A stretch of 64,000 nt of DNA from Azohydromonas australica DSM 1124 (GCF_000430725.1 NZ_KE387203.1:146236-210235), one strand, 5' to 3'. Counted from the stretch's first letter, positions 39,037-52,210 are shown. Numbers and translations are program-made. Notes: generated by a model from the letters alone, not told the origin.

Positions 39037-39816
39037 ATGAGCCTGCGCCGCTGCCGCCTGCTCCTGCTGGCCCTGCCAGGGCTGGCCTGCGCCGCTGCGG
39101 CCCTGGCGCAGAGCGCCGCCGCACCCGCGACGCCCGTGCAGCAGCCGCGGGCGGCCACGCCCGTGGCGGCCAAGCCGGCACCGCAACGCTCCGCCTCCTG
39201 GTGGTCCCTGACCCCGGCGCAGCGCGCCACGCTGGCGCCGCTGCAACGCGACTGGGACAGCATCGACGCCGGCCGCCAGCGCAAGTGGGTGGAGATCGCC
39301 ATGCGCTTTCCCGGCCTCTCCGCCGAAGAGCAGCAGCGCGTGCAGGAGCGCATGAACGAATGGGCGCGCATGACGCCCGAGGAGCGCGGCCGCGCGCGCG
39401 TGCAGTTCCAGGAAATACGCCAGTTCAGCCCGCAGGAACGCCAGGCCAGCTGGGAGGCCTACCAGGCCTTGCCGGCCGAGCAACGGCGCGAGCTGGCGGA
39501 GCGCGCCACGCCCGGGCCGGCGCGCCCCGCGCCGCTGAGCGCCGACGGGACGGCCAAATCCACCATCGTGCGCGTGCCCAGCACGCCGCCCGTGCTCAAG
39601 CCGGTGGGACCGACGCAGATGCAGGTCGCACCCGGCGCCACCACCACCAGCGTCACGCGCCCACCCGCGCCGCCGCTGCACCAGCAACCCGGGCTGCCCA
39701 AGATGGCCGCCACGCCGACTTTCGTGGACAAGAACACCCTGCTGCCCAAGCGCGGCGCGCAAGCCGCCGCCACCATCGCCGAACCCGCTGCTTCCCAGGC
39801 GGCCAAGCGCCCGTGA
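39037..39816 (+). CDS. DUF3106 family exported protein
   Basis: 259 residues. Signal peptide LLLLALPGLACAAAALA, then a helical segment (about 50-150) rich in repeated W/F-x-x-L/M-x-P-x-E patterns: SWWSLTPAQRATLAPLQ, RFPGLSAEEQQRVQERMNEWARMTPEERGRAR, which is the DUF3106 signature. The C-terminal ~100 residues are Pro/Ala/Thr-rich. Function unknown; periplasmic. It lies 10 bp after the DUF3619 gene and overlaps the RDD gene (GTGA). Confidence 0.87.
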   Translation: MSLRRCRLLLLALPGLACAAAALAQSAAAPATPVQQPRAATPVAAKPAPQRSASWWSLTPAQRATLAPLQRDWDSIDAGRQRKWVEIAMRFPGLSAEEQQRVQERMNEWARMTPEERGRARVQFQEIRQFSPQERQASWEAYQALPAEQRRELAERATPGPARPAPLSADGTAKSTIVRVPSTPPVLKPVGPTQMQVAPGATTTSVTRPPAPPLHQQPGLPKMAATPTFVDKNTLLPKRGAQAAATIAEPAASQAAKRP

Positions 39817-40334
39817 CCGCCCCCGTTCCCGACGCGCTGCAGACGCCCAGCCTGCCGCGCCGCCTGGCCTGCATGGTCTATGAAGGCGTGCTGCTGTTCG
39901 GCGTGCTCATGCTGGCCGGCTTCCTCTATTCGACGCTGACCCAGCAGCGCCACGCGCTGCAGGGCCAGCACGGCATGCAGGCCTTCCTGTTCGTGGTGCT
40001 GGGCCTGTACTTCATCGGCTTCTGGATCTACGGCGGCCAGACCGTGGCCATGAAGGCCTGGCACATCCGGCTGGTCGATGCGCAGGGTCTCCCCGTGACG
40101 CCCAAGCGCGCGCTGTGCCGCTACCTGGCGAGCTGGCTGTGGTTCCTGCCGGCACTCATCGCGGCCTGGCTGGCGCGGCTGCAATCCAGCGCCTCGATCT
40201 TCGGGCTGCTGGCGGCGGGCGCCCTGGCCTACGCGCTGCTGGCGCTGCTGCAGCCGCGGCGCCAGTACTGGCACGACCACCTCTGCGGCACGCAGCTGGT
40301 GATCTCGCGCCCGCGGCCGCGCAAGAAGCGCTGA
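39813..40334 (+). CDS. RDD family membrane protein
   Basis: 173 residues from a GTG at 39813 overlapping the previous stop. Opening with LPRRLACMVYEGVLLFGVLMLAGF (RDD helix 1), a second helix with FIGFWIYGGQTVAMKAWHIRLVD, and a third before the conserved YWHDHLCGTQLV end. RDD proteins are poorly characterised; some act in Na+/H+ exchange. Last gene of the sigma-DUF3619-DUF3106-RDD operon, an order recurring in Burkholderiales. Confidence 0.88.
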   Translation: MTAPVPDALQTPSLPRRLACMVYEGVLLFGVLMLAGFLYSTLTQQRHALQGQHGMQAFLFVVLGLYFIGFWIYGGQTVAMKAWHIRLVDAQGLPVTPKRALCRYLASWLWFLPALIAAWLARLQSSASIFGLLAAGALAYALLALLQPRRQYWHDHLCGTQLVISRPRPRKKR

Positions 40335-41417
40335 TCAGCCCTCCACGCTTTCCAGCTGCTGCAGCGGCCGCCGCAGCGAGCGGCTGCGCGGCGCCGGCCC
40401 TTCGCCGATGCGGCCCATGAACACCGCCGCCCGCAGCGCCTGCCCGCCCAGCAGCGCCTCCAGCCGCCGCACCGCCTGCGCGGCAGCGGCCTCCATGCCG
40501 GGCTCGGCCGAGAACCGGCGCCCCTCGCGCAGGTAGCGCGCAAAGATCAGCGGCGCCATGGCCGGCTGCAGCGACAGCCCCAGCCGCGTGGCCGTGAGCC
40601 AGAAGCGCTGCATGGCGCGTCCGGCGGCCACGTGGTCGTCGATCGTGTGCGGTTCGCGCGCGGCCACCAGCGCGAAATGCGCCCCGCAGGCCAGCCCGGG
40701 GATCAGGTCCATCTGCAGCCGCGGCATCGCCGTGCCGGCCAGGTAGCGGTTGAAGAAGCGCACGCGTTCCCAGCGCCCCAGCACGAAACGCATGAGCTGG
40801 CGCGTGAGCGCGTCCACGCCCAGGGACTGGTCCGGCATGCGGTCGGTGCTGTAGCGCGCGTTCCACTCGATGACCTCGCGGTGCACGTGCCAGGCCTCGG
40901 GCATGCTCAGCCGCACCCGCGCCACGGCGCTCAGCAGCCGCGCCATGTCCAGCCGCTCGGCCACGCGCTCGCGCCACAGCAGGCGGTAGTGCGGCGCCAC
41001 CGCGGCTTCGAGCGCCTGCTTCTCGGCCGCCGCCAGCCGCCGCGTGCGCATGGCGCGGCGCTGCACGCTGCGCGACGCGATGCAGCCGATCAGCGCATCC
41101 GGCCGGAGGCCCTCCTCCGGCTCGAAGCGGACGTCAAAGGCCGTGCGCCCGCTAGGCACCCCGCCGGTGCGCCGGTGCGCCTGCATGGCCCAGCCCTGCC
41201 CCGTGGCGGCGATGGCCATGGTTTCCAGCAGCGCGCCCAGCGACATCTCGCTGGCGTGGCCGTCGAGGTCGTAGACGCAATGCGCGCGGGTGTCGAAGCC
41301 GTGCACCACCACCTCGCGCTCGCCGCGCACCTCGAAGCGCCAGGGCTGGGTGTTGTCGCCGCTGGGCGCCCAGCGCGCGAGCTCCAGCACGGCGCGCAGC
41401 CCCGCTTCAGCCGGCAT
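40335..41417 (-). CDS. Nitroreductase-like flavoprotein paired with ThiF
   Basis: 360 residues. The N-terminal LELARWAPSGDNTQPWRFEV is the FMN-phosphate-binding signature of the nitroreductase fold; the rest is longer than a classical nitroreductase (~200 residues), with a basic middle section and a second half containing GLSLQPAMAPLIFARYLREG. The start lies 11 bp inside the end of the ThiF-like gene, so the two are coupled. Likely FMN-dependent redox enzyme; substrate unknown. Confidence 0.8.
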   Translation of the reverse strand: MPAEAGLRAVLELARWAPSGDNTQPWRFEVRGEREVVVHGFDTRAHCVYDLDGHASEMSLGALLETMAIAATGQGWAMQAHRRTGGVPSGRTAFDVRFEPEEGLRPDALIGCIASRSVQRRAMRTRRLAAAEKQALEAAVAPHYRLLWRERVAERLDMARLLSAVARVRLSMPEAWHVHREVIEWNARYSTDRMPDQSLGVDALTRQLMRFVLGRWERVRFFNRYLAGTAMPRLQMDLIPGLACGAHFALVAAREPHTIDDHVAAGRAMQRFWLTATRLGLSLQPAMAPLIFARYLREGRRFSAEPGMEAAAAQAVRRLEALLGGQALRAAVFMGRIGEGPAPRSRSLRRPLQQLESVEG

Positions 41418-42291
41418 GGCGTGCTCCGGCCACCGCGCCCAGGCGGCGGCGGCCGACCGATGCGGCCAGCCGTTGCAGCGGGTGGCGGTAGCCGCCCGGC
41501 CGCCAGGTGCGCACGAAGCGGTTGCGGTAGGCGTCGAAGTGCAGCCCGTGCGGCGCGGCCCAGACCTTGCCGCGCTTCAGCAGGATCTTCAGGCTCTCGG
41601 TCGCCGCCATCCCCGCGGCCAGCTGGCAGCCAATGATGGTCGAGGGCCCGCGCTGCTCGGCGAAATTGGCAGCCGACGGGTCCACCAGGTAAGGCCCGTG
41701 CAGCCCCGCGGGCGCCAGGCCGACCAGGAAGCGCAGCGCCTTTTCCGCGTCCGGCAAATCACCCCAGCCGAAATATTCCTCGAAGGACATGCCGCCCGGC
41801 ATGAAATTCAATACCGCCGCGCCCATGCCCAGCGGCGCCGCCGTGCAGGCCGGAATACCTTTTACCCGGCAGGCCTCGAAAACCAGGCGACGTGCGGAGA
41901 ATGCAAAGAAATCCAGCCCGTCGACATACAAATCAACGCCCTCCAGAAAGGCATCGACATTCCCGGCATTCACGCCCTCGTCAAATACCTGCAGCTCCAG
42001 CTCCGGGTTGACGTCCAGCGCCATGGCGCGCAGCACCTGCGCCTTGGGCTGGCCCAGGCTGCTCATGGTGGCGCCGACCTGGCGATTGAAATTCACGAGG
42101 TCGAAGTCGTCGAAATCGGCAATATGAAAGGCGCCGATACCCAGACGCGCCAGCGTCAGCAAATGCACCCCGCCCACGCCACCCATGCCGGCAATGGCCA
42201 CCTTTTTGCCGCGCAGCAGATTCTGCTCCGCGCGCGTGACCCAGCCGACGTTCCGGGAAAATGCCTCCCGGTATTGAAACTGCACATCCAT
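41407..42291 (-). CDS. ThiF/E1-like adenylyltransferase
   Basis: 294 residues. Nucleotide motif VAIAGMGGVGGVHLLTLARLG (about residues 31-51), the acidic DFDDFDLVNFNRQ with the arginine finger, and a C at ACTAAP that could be the thioester cysteine. The zinc CxxC pairs of ThiF/MoeB are absent. E1-like enzymes adenylate carboxyl groups of small proteins or tRNA-linked threonylcarbamoyl (TcdA). Here the partner is the nitroreductase-like gene immediately downstream. Confidence 0.85.
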   Translation of the reverse strand: MDVQFQYREAFSRNVGWVTRAEQNLLRGKKVAIAGMGGVGGVHLLTLARLGIGAFHIADFDDFDLVNFNRQVGATMSSLGQPKAQVLRAMALDVNPELELQVFDEGVNAGNVDAFLEGVDLYVDGLDFFAFSARRLVFEACRVKGIPACTAAPLGMGAAVLNFMPGGMSFEEYFGWGDLPDAEKALRFLVGLAPAGLHGPYLVDPSAANFAEQRGPSTIIGCQLAAGMAATESLKILLKRGKVWAAPHGLHFDAYRNRFVRTWRPGGYRHPLQRLAASVGRRRLGAVAGARHAG

Positions 42292-42304
42292 ACGCCGGCA
42301 GTGT

Positions 42305-42331
42305 GTCCCCGCTTATTCGAATTGCGGGGAC
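42305..42331. promoter_or_regulatory. 8-bp inverted repeat just upstream of the ThiF-like gene
   Basis: GTCCCCGC (42305-42312) and GCGGGGAC (42324-42331) are perfect complements around an AT-rich 11-nt centre (TTATTCGAATT), beginning 14 bp before the start codon. It could be a regulator site or a 5'-UTR hairpin. Confidence 0.45.
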
Positions 42332-42463
42332 TGTAGGCCAAGAGCCCAGCACGCATGCAGGGGCGAGCGTCACGAATTCACGCTCCAAACCACCACATGG
42401 CCGCGTCGTGGCAACCGGCGGTAACCGGGGCCTGCGTGCGTGGTGCGGGCCCCGGGCGTGGCG

Positions 42464-44800
<2,337 letters not shown>

Positions 44801-44886
44801 CTTGTTGTTTCGTCAGCCCTGAAAGGCCGAAGGCGACGGTGCCCCAGCACCGCCGCCATGGGTTGAGTCGGAAAACCGCTTGCGCT

Positions 44887-46933
<2,047 letters not shown>

Positions 46934-48160
46934 ATGACCACAGCCACCACGCCCCGCCTTTCCATGACCCAGGTGCTGCTGTGCGGCGCCGCCATCGTCA
47001 CGCTGTCCATGGGCATCCGCCACGGCTTCGGGCTGTGGCTGCAGCCGGTGACGGCCGAGCGCGGCTGGACGCGCGAGACCTTCGCCTTCGCGCTGGCGGT
47101 GCAGAACCTCGCCTGGGGCCTGGCCGGGCCCTTTGCCGGCATGCTGGCCGACCGCTTCGGCGCCTTCCGCGTGCTCGTCGCCGGGGCGCTGCTGTACGCG
47201 CTGGGGCTGGTGCTGATGGCGCTGTCCACCTCCGGCCTCGCCTTCACCGGCAGCGCCGGGCTGCTCATCGGCATGGCGCAGTCGGGTACCACCTACGCCG
47301 TGATCTACGGCGTCATCGGCCGCCACGTCGCGCCCGAGAAGCGCAGCTGGGCCATGGGCGTGGCGGCGGCCGCGGGCTCCTTCGGGCAGTTCCTGATGGT
47401 GCCGGTGGAAAACGGCCTCATCGCCGGGATGGGCTGGCAGAACGCGCTGTTCGTGCTGGGCGCGGCGGCGCTGGCGATCGTGCCGCTGTCCTTCGGCCTG
47501 CGCGAACCGCGCGCGCTGCCTGCGGGCAGCGGCATGCCGCAGCAGAGCATGGGCGCGGCGCTGAAGGAGGCCTTCGGCTCGCGCAGCTTCCAGCTGCTGA
47601 CCGCGGGCTACTTCGTGTGCGGCTTCCAGGTGGTGTTCATCGGCGTGCACCTGCCCAGCTACCTCAAGGACCACGGGCTGGCGCCGCAGGTGGCGACCAC
47701 GGCGCTGGCGCTCATCGGGCTGTTCAACGTCTTCGGCACCTACGCCGCCGGCGTGCTGGGCCAGCGCCTGGCCAAGCGCCACATCCTCTCGACCATCTAC
47801 GCGCTGCGCGCGGTGGCCATCACGGCCTTCGTGACGCTGCCGCTGTCGCCGCTGAGCGTCTACGTCTTCTCCGCGGTGATGGGCGTGCTGTGGCTGTCCA
47901 CGGTGCCGCCCACCAACGCCGTCATCGCCCAGATCTTCGGCGTGCGCTTCCTGTCGATGCTGGGCGGCTTCGTGTTCCTGAGCCACCAGCTCGGCTCGTT
48001 CCTGGGCGTGTGGCTGGGCGGCAAGCTCTACGACGCCACCGGCAGCTACGACGTGGTGTGGTGGATCGCGGTGGCGCTGGGCGTGTTCGCGGCGCTCGTG
48101 AACCAGCCGGTGCGCGAGCAGCCCATCGCGCGGCCCGCCGCGGCCTCCAGCGCGGCCTGA
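46934..48160 (+). CDS. MFS transporter
   Basis: 408 residues with twelve predicted helices. The start TQVLLCGAAIVTLSMGIRHGFGLWLQPVT and the motif GMLADRFGAFRVL (loop 2-3, MFS motif A) place it in the oxalate/formate or monocarboxylate-type MFS group often annotated in Burkholderiales. Substrate undetermined. A small membrane protein gene follows 16 bp later and may be co-transcribed. Confidence 0.85.
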   Translation: MTTATTPRLSMTQVLLCGAAIVTLSMGIRHGFGLWLQPVTAERGWTRETFAFALAVQNLAWGLAGPFAGMLADRFGAFRVLVAGALLYALGLVLMALSTSGLAFTGSAGLLIGMAQSGTTYAVIYGVIGRHVAPEKRSWAMGVAAAAGSFGQFLMVPVENGLIAGMGWQNALFVLGAAALAIVPLSFGLREPRALPAGSGMPQQSMGAALKEAFGSRSFQLLTAGYFVCGFQVVFIGVHLPSYLKDHGLAPQVATTALALIGLFNVFGTYAAGVLGQRLAKRHILSTIYALRAVAITAFVTLPLSPLSVYVFSAVMGVLWLSTVPPTNAVIAQIFGVRFLSMLGGFVFLSHQLGSFLGVWLGGKLYDATGSYDVVWWIAVALGVFAALVNQPVREQPIARPAAASSAA

Positions 48161-48176
48161 CGGCGAGGCCTTCGCC

Positions 48177-48314
48177 ATGCCGCCGCGCATCGCCCGCTTC
48201 AAGCGCCTGCTGACCTGGGCCGCGGCGCTGCTGGCGCTGGCGCTGGTCTTCGCGGCCTACCTGCGGCCCGCGATGGTGTTCAGCGTCGCGAACCAGCTCT
48301 GGAGCTGCTTCTGA
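48177..48314 (+). CDS. 45-residue single-pass membrane protein
   Basis: Begins MPPRIARFKRLLTWAAALLA, continues with a hydrophobic helix (AALLALALVFAAYL) and ends MVFSVANQLWSCF. The basic N-terminus suggests an N-in orientation. It sits 16 bp after the MFS stop and 5 bp before the methyltransferase start, so it is almost certainly translated in this operon. Short proteins ending like NQLW(A/S)CF recur in Burkholderiales genomes from memory; their role is not known. Confidence 0.7.
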   Translation: MPPRIARFKRLLTWAAALLALALVFAAYLRPAMVFSVANQLWSCF

Positions 48315-48319
48315 ACTTC

Positions 48320-48898
48320 ATGCCTGAAACCTCCTTCGCCATGCACCCTGGTTCCTCTCCCGCCGATGCCGCCTCGCCCTGGATCCGCCGCTTCACGCCG
48401 CTGCTGCGCCCGGGCTGCAGCGTGCTGGACGTGGCCTGCGGCGGCGGCCGCCACGTGCACTGGTTCCTGCAGCAGGGCTTCGAGGTGGTGGCGGTGGACC
48501 GCGACGCGCAGGCCGTGGCGCCGCTGCGCGGCCTGGCGCGCGTGGTGGTAGCCGACATCGAGAACGGCCCCTGGCCGCTGCCCGGCGAGCGCTTCGGCGC
48601 GGTGGTGGTGACCAACTACCTGTGGCGCCCGCTGCTGCCGCGGCTGCTGGACAGCCTGGCCGACGGCGGCGTGCTGCTCTATGAAACCTTCGCCGTAGGC
48701 AACGAGACGGTGGGCCGGCCGCGCAGCCCGGACTTCCTGCTGCGCCCGGGCGAGCTGCTGGAAGCTGCGCGCGGCCTGCGCGTGGTGGCCTACGAGGACG
48801 GCTTCCTGGACGGACCGCCCCGCTTCGTGCAACGCATTGCCGCCATGCGCGACGCGCCCCACCCGGCGGAGGCCGCGCCGGCGCGCCATCCGCTGTAG
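48320..48898 (+). CDS. Class I SAM-dependent methyltransferase
   Basis: 192 residues. Motif I VLDVACGGGRHVHWFLQQG, the acidic residue in VVAVDRD, and motif IV-like AVVVTNYLWRPLL identify a small Rossmann methyltransferase (methyltransferase_11/25 type, similar to the TehB group). Substrate unknown. It follows the 45-residue protein closely and precedes dapA by 72 bp. Confidence 0.85.
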   Translation: MPETSFAMHPGSSPADAASPWIRRFTPLLRPGCSVLDVACGGGRHVHWFLQQGFEVVAVDRDAQAVAPLRGLARVVVADIENGPWPLPGERFGAVVVTNYLWRPLLPRLLDSLADGGVLLYETFAVGNETVGRPRSPDFLLRPGELLEAARGLRVVAYEDGFLDGPPRFVQRIAAMRDAPHPAEAAPARHPL

Positions 48899-48970
48899 TC
48901 CCCGGGCGGCGGGGGCATGAAACAGCGCGGATAGAATCCCGCGATTCCAGGAAGCCTCTCCCCTTTTCCC

Positions 48971-49852
48971 ATGACACCGATTACCGGAAGCATCGTCGCA
49001 CTGGTCACGCCCCTGCACGAGGACGGCAGCGTGGACTACGCCGCGCTGCGCAGCCTCATCGACTGGCACATCGCCGAGGGCACCGACTGCATCGGCGTCG
49101 TGGGCACCACGGGCGAGTCGCCCACCGTGTCGGTGGAGGAGCACTGCGAGATCATCCGCGTGGCCGTCGAGCAGGCCGCGGGCCGCGTGCCCGTCATGGC
49201 CGGCGCCGGCGCCAACTCCACGCGCGAAGCCATCGAGCTGTCGGAGTTCGCCCGCAAGGTCGGCGCCGACTGCACGCTGCAGGTGGTGCCCTACTACAAC
49301 AAGCCCACGCAGGAAGGCATCTACCGCCACTTCCGCGCCATCGCCGAGGCGGTGGACATCCCCGTGGTGCTCTACAACGTGCCCGGCCGCACCGTGGCCG
49401 ACATGGCGCACGACACCGTGCTGCGCCTGGCGCAGGTGCCCGGCGTCATCGGCGTCAAGGAAGCCACCGGCAACATCGACCGCGCCGCCTGGCTGATCAA
49501 GCAGGCGCCCAAGGGCTTCGGCATCTATTCCGGTGACGACCCGACCGCCTTCGCGCTGATGCTCGCCGGCGGCCACGGCAACATCAGCGTCACGGCCAAC
49601 GTCGCGCCGCGCGCCATGGCCGAGCTGTGCAAGGCCGCGATGGCCGGCGATGCCCGCCGCGCGGTGGAGCTGCACATGCAGCTGCTGCCGCTGCACAAGC
49701 AGCTCTTCGTCGAGCCCAACCCGATCCCCGTGAAGTGGGCGCTGGCGCGCATGGGCCGTTGCGGCGGCGCGCTGCGGCTGCCGCTCACCGGCCTGTCCGA
49801 GGCGGCGCAGCCGCTGGTGGAACAGGCGCTGCGCGACAGCGGCCTGCTCTGA
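48971..49852 (+). CDS. dapA: 4-hydroxy-tetrahydrodipicolinate synthase
   Basis: 293 residues. TIM-barrel aldolase of the DHDPS family: [26 protein letters not shown] (catalytic Tyr), VLYNVPGRT and the Schiff-base lysine in [11 protein letters not shown]. It condenses pyruvate and aspartate semialdehyde in the lysine/mDAP pathway. The dapA-bamC order is conserved in proteobacteria. Confidence 0.96.
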   Translation: MTPITGSIVALVTPLHEDGSVDYAALRSLIDWHIAEGTDCIGVVGTTGESPTVSVEEHCEIIRVAVEQAAGRVPVMAGAGANSTREAIELSEFARKVGADCTLQVVPYYNKPTQEGIYRHFRAIAEAVDIPVVLYNVPGRTVADMAHDTVLRLAQVPGVIGVKEATGNIDRAAWLIKQAPKGFGIYSGDDPTAFALMLAGGHGNISVTANVAPRAMAELCKAAMAGDARRAVELHMQLLPLHKQLFVEPNPIPVKWALARMGRCGGALRLPLTGLSEAAQPLVEQALRDSGLL

Positions 49853-49909
49853 GCCTCGGCCCGCTTCTTGTCCGTACTTACCGTCCGCCGCGCGGCGGCA
49901 GCGTTTTCG

Positions 49910-51052
49910 ATGCCTGAAATGAACCGTTTCGTCGTCCCGTCCGCGCTGGTGCTGGCCCTTGGACTCGCCGGCTGCTCCTCCGTGGAGGGCGTGCTCTCCG
50001 GCGACAAGCTGGACTACCGCAGCCAGGCCGCCAAGACCGCGCCGCTGGAAGTCCCGCCCGACCTGTCGCAGCTCTCCCGCGAGCAGCAGCGCTACCAACC
50101 GCAGACCGGCCCGGTCAGCGCCGCTGCCTACCAGCAGGCTGCCCCGGCGGCCACCGCCACGGCACCGGCCGCGGGCACCACGCCCGCCGCCAGCACGGTG
50201 GCGCCGCAGGCGCTGGGCGACATGCGCATCGAGCGCGCCGGCAACGAGCGCTGGCTGGTGAGCTCGGCCACGCCCGAGCAGCTGTGGCCGCAGCTCGTGG
50301 CCTTCTGGCAGGAGCGCGGCTTCGCGCTGGCCAAGGAGGACGCGCAGGCCGGTGTGATCGAGACCGAGTGGGCCGAGAACCGCGCCAAGATCCCGCAGGA
50401 CTTCATCCGCCGCAGCATCGGCAAAGTCTTCGACGGGGCCTACTCCACCAGCGAGCGCGACATGTTCCGCACCCGCGTGGAGCGCACCGCGCGCGGCACC
50501 GAGATCACCATCACGCACCGCGGCATGGAGGAGGTCTTCACCTCCCAGCGCCAGGACCAGACCAAGTGGACCAGCCGCCCCAGCGATCCCGCGCTGGAGG
50601 CCGAGTTCCTCAGCCGCCTGATGGTCAAGCTCGGCGCCAAGGAAGAGGTTGCCCGCACCACCGTGGCCCAGGCGCCCGTGCAGGCGCCGCGTGCCCGCGC
50701 GGTGGCCGGCCAGGGCGCCACGCTGCAGCTGGACGACGGCTTCGAGCGCGCCTGGCGCCGCGTGGGCGTGGCGCTGGACCGCAGCGGCTTCACGGTCGAG
50801 GACCGCGACCGCACCAGCGGCCTGTACTACGTGCGCTACGTCGACCCGAAGGAAGCCCAGCGCGAGGAGCCCGGCTTCTTTGGCCGCCTCTTCGGCCGCG
50901 ACCAGAAGCGCGCCACCACCGACCGCTACCGCGTGGCCGTCAAGTCCGAGGGCAACGCCAGCACGGTGTCGGTGCAGAACGCCCAAGGCACGCCCGACAC
51001 CGGCGAGGTCGCGCAGCGCATCGTGAAGTCGCTGCTCGACGACCTGAAGTAA
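49910..51052 (+). CDS. bamC: Outer membrane protein assembly factor BamC
   Basis: About 380 residues from the ATG at 49910 (ATG 49919 is the alternative). The signal peptide ends in the lipobox LGLAGCSS. The unstructured N-terminal region with LDYRSQAAKTAPLEVPPDL is the part that binds BamD; two helix-grip domains follow (about 110-230 and 270-375), separated by an Ala/Pro linker. A lipoprotein of the BAM complex, which inserts beta-barrels into the outer membrane. Follows dapA, as in E. coli. Confidence 0.93.
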   Translation: MPEMNRFVVPSALVLALGLAGCSSVEGVLSGDKLDYRSQAAKTAPLEVPPDLSQLSREQQRYQPQTGPVSAAAYQQAAPAATATAPAAGTTPAASTVAPQALGDMRIERAGNERWLVSSATPEQLWPQLVAFWQERGFALAKEDAQAGVIETEWAENRAKIPQDFIRRSIGKVFDGAYSTSERDMFRTRVERTARGTEITITHRGMEEVFTSQRQDQTKWTSRPSDPALEAEFLSRLMVKLGAKEEVARTTVAQAPVQAPRARAVAGQGATLQLDDGFERAWRRVGVALDRSGFTVEDRDRTSGLYYVRYVDPKEAQREEPGFFGRLFGRDQKRATTDRYRVAVKSEGNASTVSVQNAQGTPDTGEVAQRIVKSLLDDLK

Positions 51053-51083
51053 GCCGCCCTCCCCGGCGGTTTCATCGCGCGTG

Positions 51084-51860
51084 ATGCGTTTCAGCAACCT
51101 GGGCAGCGGCAGCTCGGGCAACGCCACGCTGGTGGAAGCCGGCGATCCCGCGCGGCCCACGCGGCTGCTGGTGGACTGCGGCTTCTCGCTGCGCGAGCTC
51201 ACCCGGCGCCTGGCCCTGCGCGGCGTGGAGCCGGGCCAGATCGACGCCGTCTTCGTCACCCACGAGCATGGCGACCACGTCGGCTGCGCGCTGACGCTGG
51301 CGCGCCGTCATGGCGTGCGGCTGTGCATGAGCGCGGGCACCTGGTCCGCGCTGCGGCAGGACAGCGCCCCGGCGTCGCTGCACCTGCTGGCCTGCGGCGA
51401 CACGCTGGACGTCGGCGCGCTGCAGCTCCAGCCCTTCGCGGTGCCGCACGACGCGCGCGAACCGCTGCAGCTGCGCGTGCACGACGGCCAGCACCACCTG
51501 GGGCTGCTGACCGACCTGGGCGAGGTCACCGACGCGGTCGCGCAGGCGCTGGCCGGCTGCGACGCGCTGCTGCTCGAAGCCAACCACGACCGCGAAATGC
51601 TGCTCGCCGGCCCCTACCCCTGGGTGCTCAAACGCCGCATCAGCGGCCGCTTCGGCCACCTGGAAAACGGCCTGGCCGCGGCGCTGCTGCAGCGGCTGCA
51701 CCACGCGGGCCTGCGCCACGTGGTCGCGGCGCACCTGAGCCGCCAGAACAACAGCCCGGCGCTGGCCGCGCAGGCGCTGGCCGCGGCGCTGGGCACGGGC
51801 GCGCAGGACATCGTCGTGGCCGACCCTGCGCTGGGCTGCGACTGGCTGGACCTGCACTGA
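51084..51860 (+). CDS. MBL-fold metallohydrolase, YycJ/WalJ-like
   Basis: 258 residues from ATG 51084 (GTG 51081 is adjacent). The start MRFSNLGSGSSGNATLVEAG and the zinc motif THEHGDHVG are typical of the YycJ/WalJ branch of the metallo-beta-lactamase fold, which includes a DNA exonuclease. Further ligands occur in LLEANHD and AHLSRQNN. Cytosolic. It follows bamC by ~30 bp. Confidence 0.88.
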   Translation: MRFSNLGSGSSGNATLVEAGDPARPTRLLVDCGFSLRELTRRLALRGVEPGQIDAVFVTHEHGDHVGCALTLARRHGVRLCMSAGTWSALRQDSAPASLHLLACGDTLDVGALQLQPFAVPHDAREPLQLRVHDGQHHLGLLTDLGEVTDAVAQALAGCDALLLEANHDREMLLAGPYPWVLKRRISGRFGHLENGLAAALLQRLHHAGLRHVVAAHLSRQNNSPALAAQALAAALGTGAQDIVVADPALGCDWLDLH

Positions 51861-51945
51861 GCTTCAGCCCGGCCTTCGGCCGCCCGCAGGCACACCGCAC
51901 TCCGCCAGGGCCGAGGCCAGCAGCGGCTACGTCTGCGGCGGGCAC

Positions 51946-51971
51946 AAAAAAGCCGCCCGAAGGCGGCTTTT
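51946..51971. terminator. Bidirectional intrinsic terminator
   Basis: AAAAGCCGCC / GGCGGCTTTT stem with a 4-nt loop, flanked by runs of A and T. It serves the MBL-fold gene (plus) and the Ala-rich lipoprotein gene (minus), whose stop is 21 bp away. Confidence 0.9.
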
Positions 51972-51991
51972 GGCGTTCCAGCTGGCTCGAA

Positions 51992-52210
51992 TTACTGCGA
52001 GGCGGCGGAAGCAGCGGCGTCGGCAGCACCCGAGGCGGCGGAGGCAGCGGCTTCGGCAGCACCGGCCACGGCGGAAGCGGCGGCGGAGGCGGCGTCGGTC
52101 ACGGCCGGGGCGGGAGCCGGAGCAGCGGGAGCCGGAGCTTCTTCCTTCTTGCCGCAGGCGGTCAGGGCAGCGGCAGCGATCACGGCGGCCAGCAGGAGCG
52201 ACTTGTTCAT
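51992..52210 (-). CDS. Small alanine-rich lipoprotein
   Basis: 72 residues from the ATG at 52210 (GAGGAC 7 nt upstream). A signal peptide ends at the lipobox ALTAC, giving Cys-Gly-Lys-Lys-Glu-Glu as mature N-terminus. A Pro/Ala linker is followed by ~40 residues made almost only of Ala with Ser, Asp, Glu and Gly in a regular pattern, compatible with an Ala-zipper coiled coil as in Lpp/OprI-type proteins. Role unknown. Confidence 0.78.
   Translation of the reverse strand: MNKSLLLAAVIAAAALTACGKKEEAPAPAAPAPAPAVTDAASAAASAVAGAAEAAASAASGAADAAASAASQ

Noticed and set aside
40335..42291. ThiF-like plus nitroreductase pair as a thiazole/oxazole peptide cluster
   Set aside because: No YcaO cyclodehydratase, no candidate precursor peptide and no peptide transporter is near; the resemblance rests on two broad families only.
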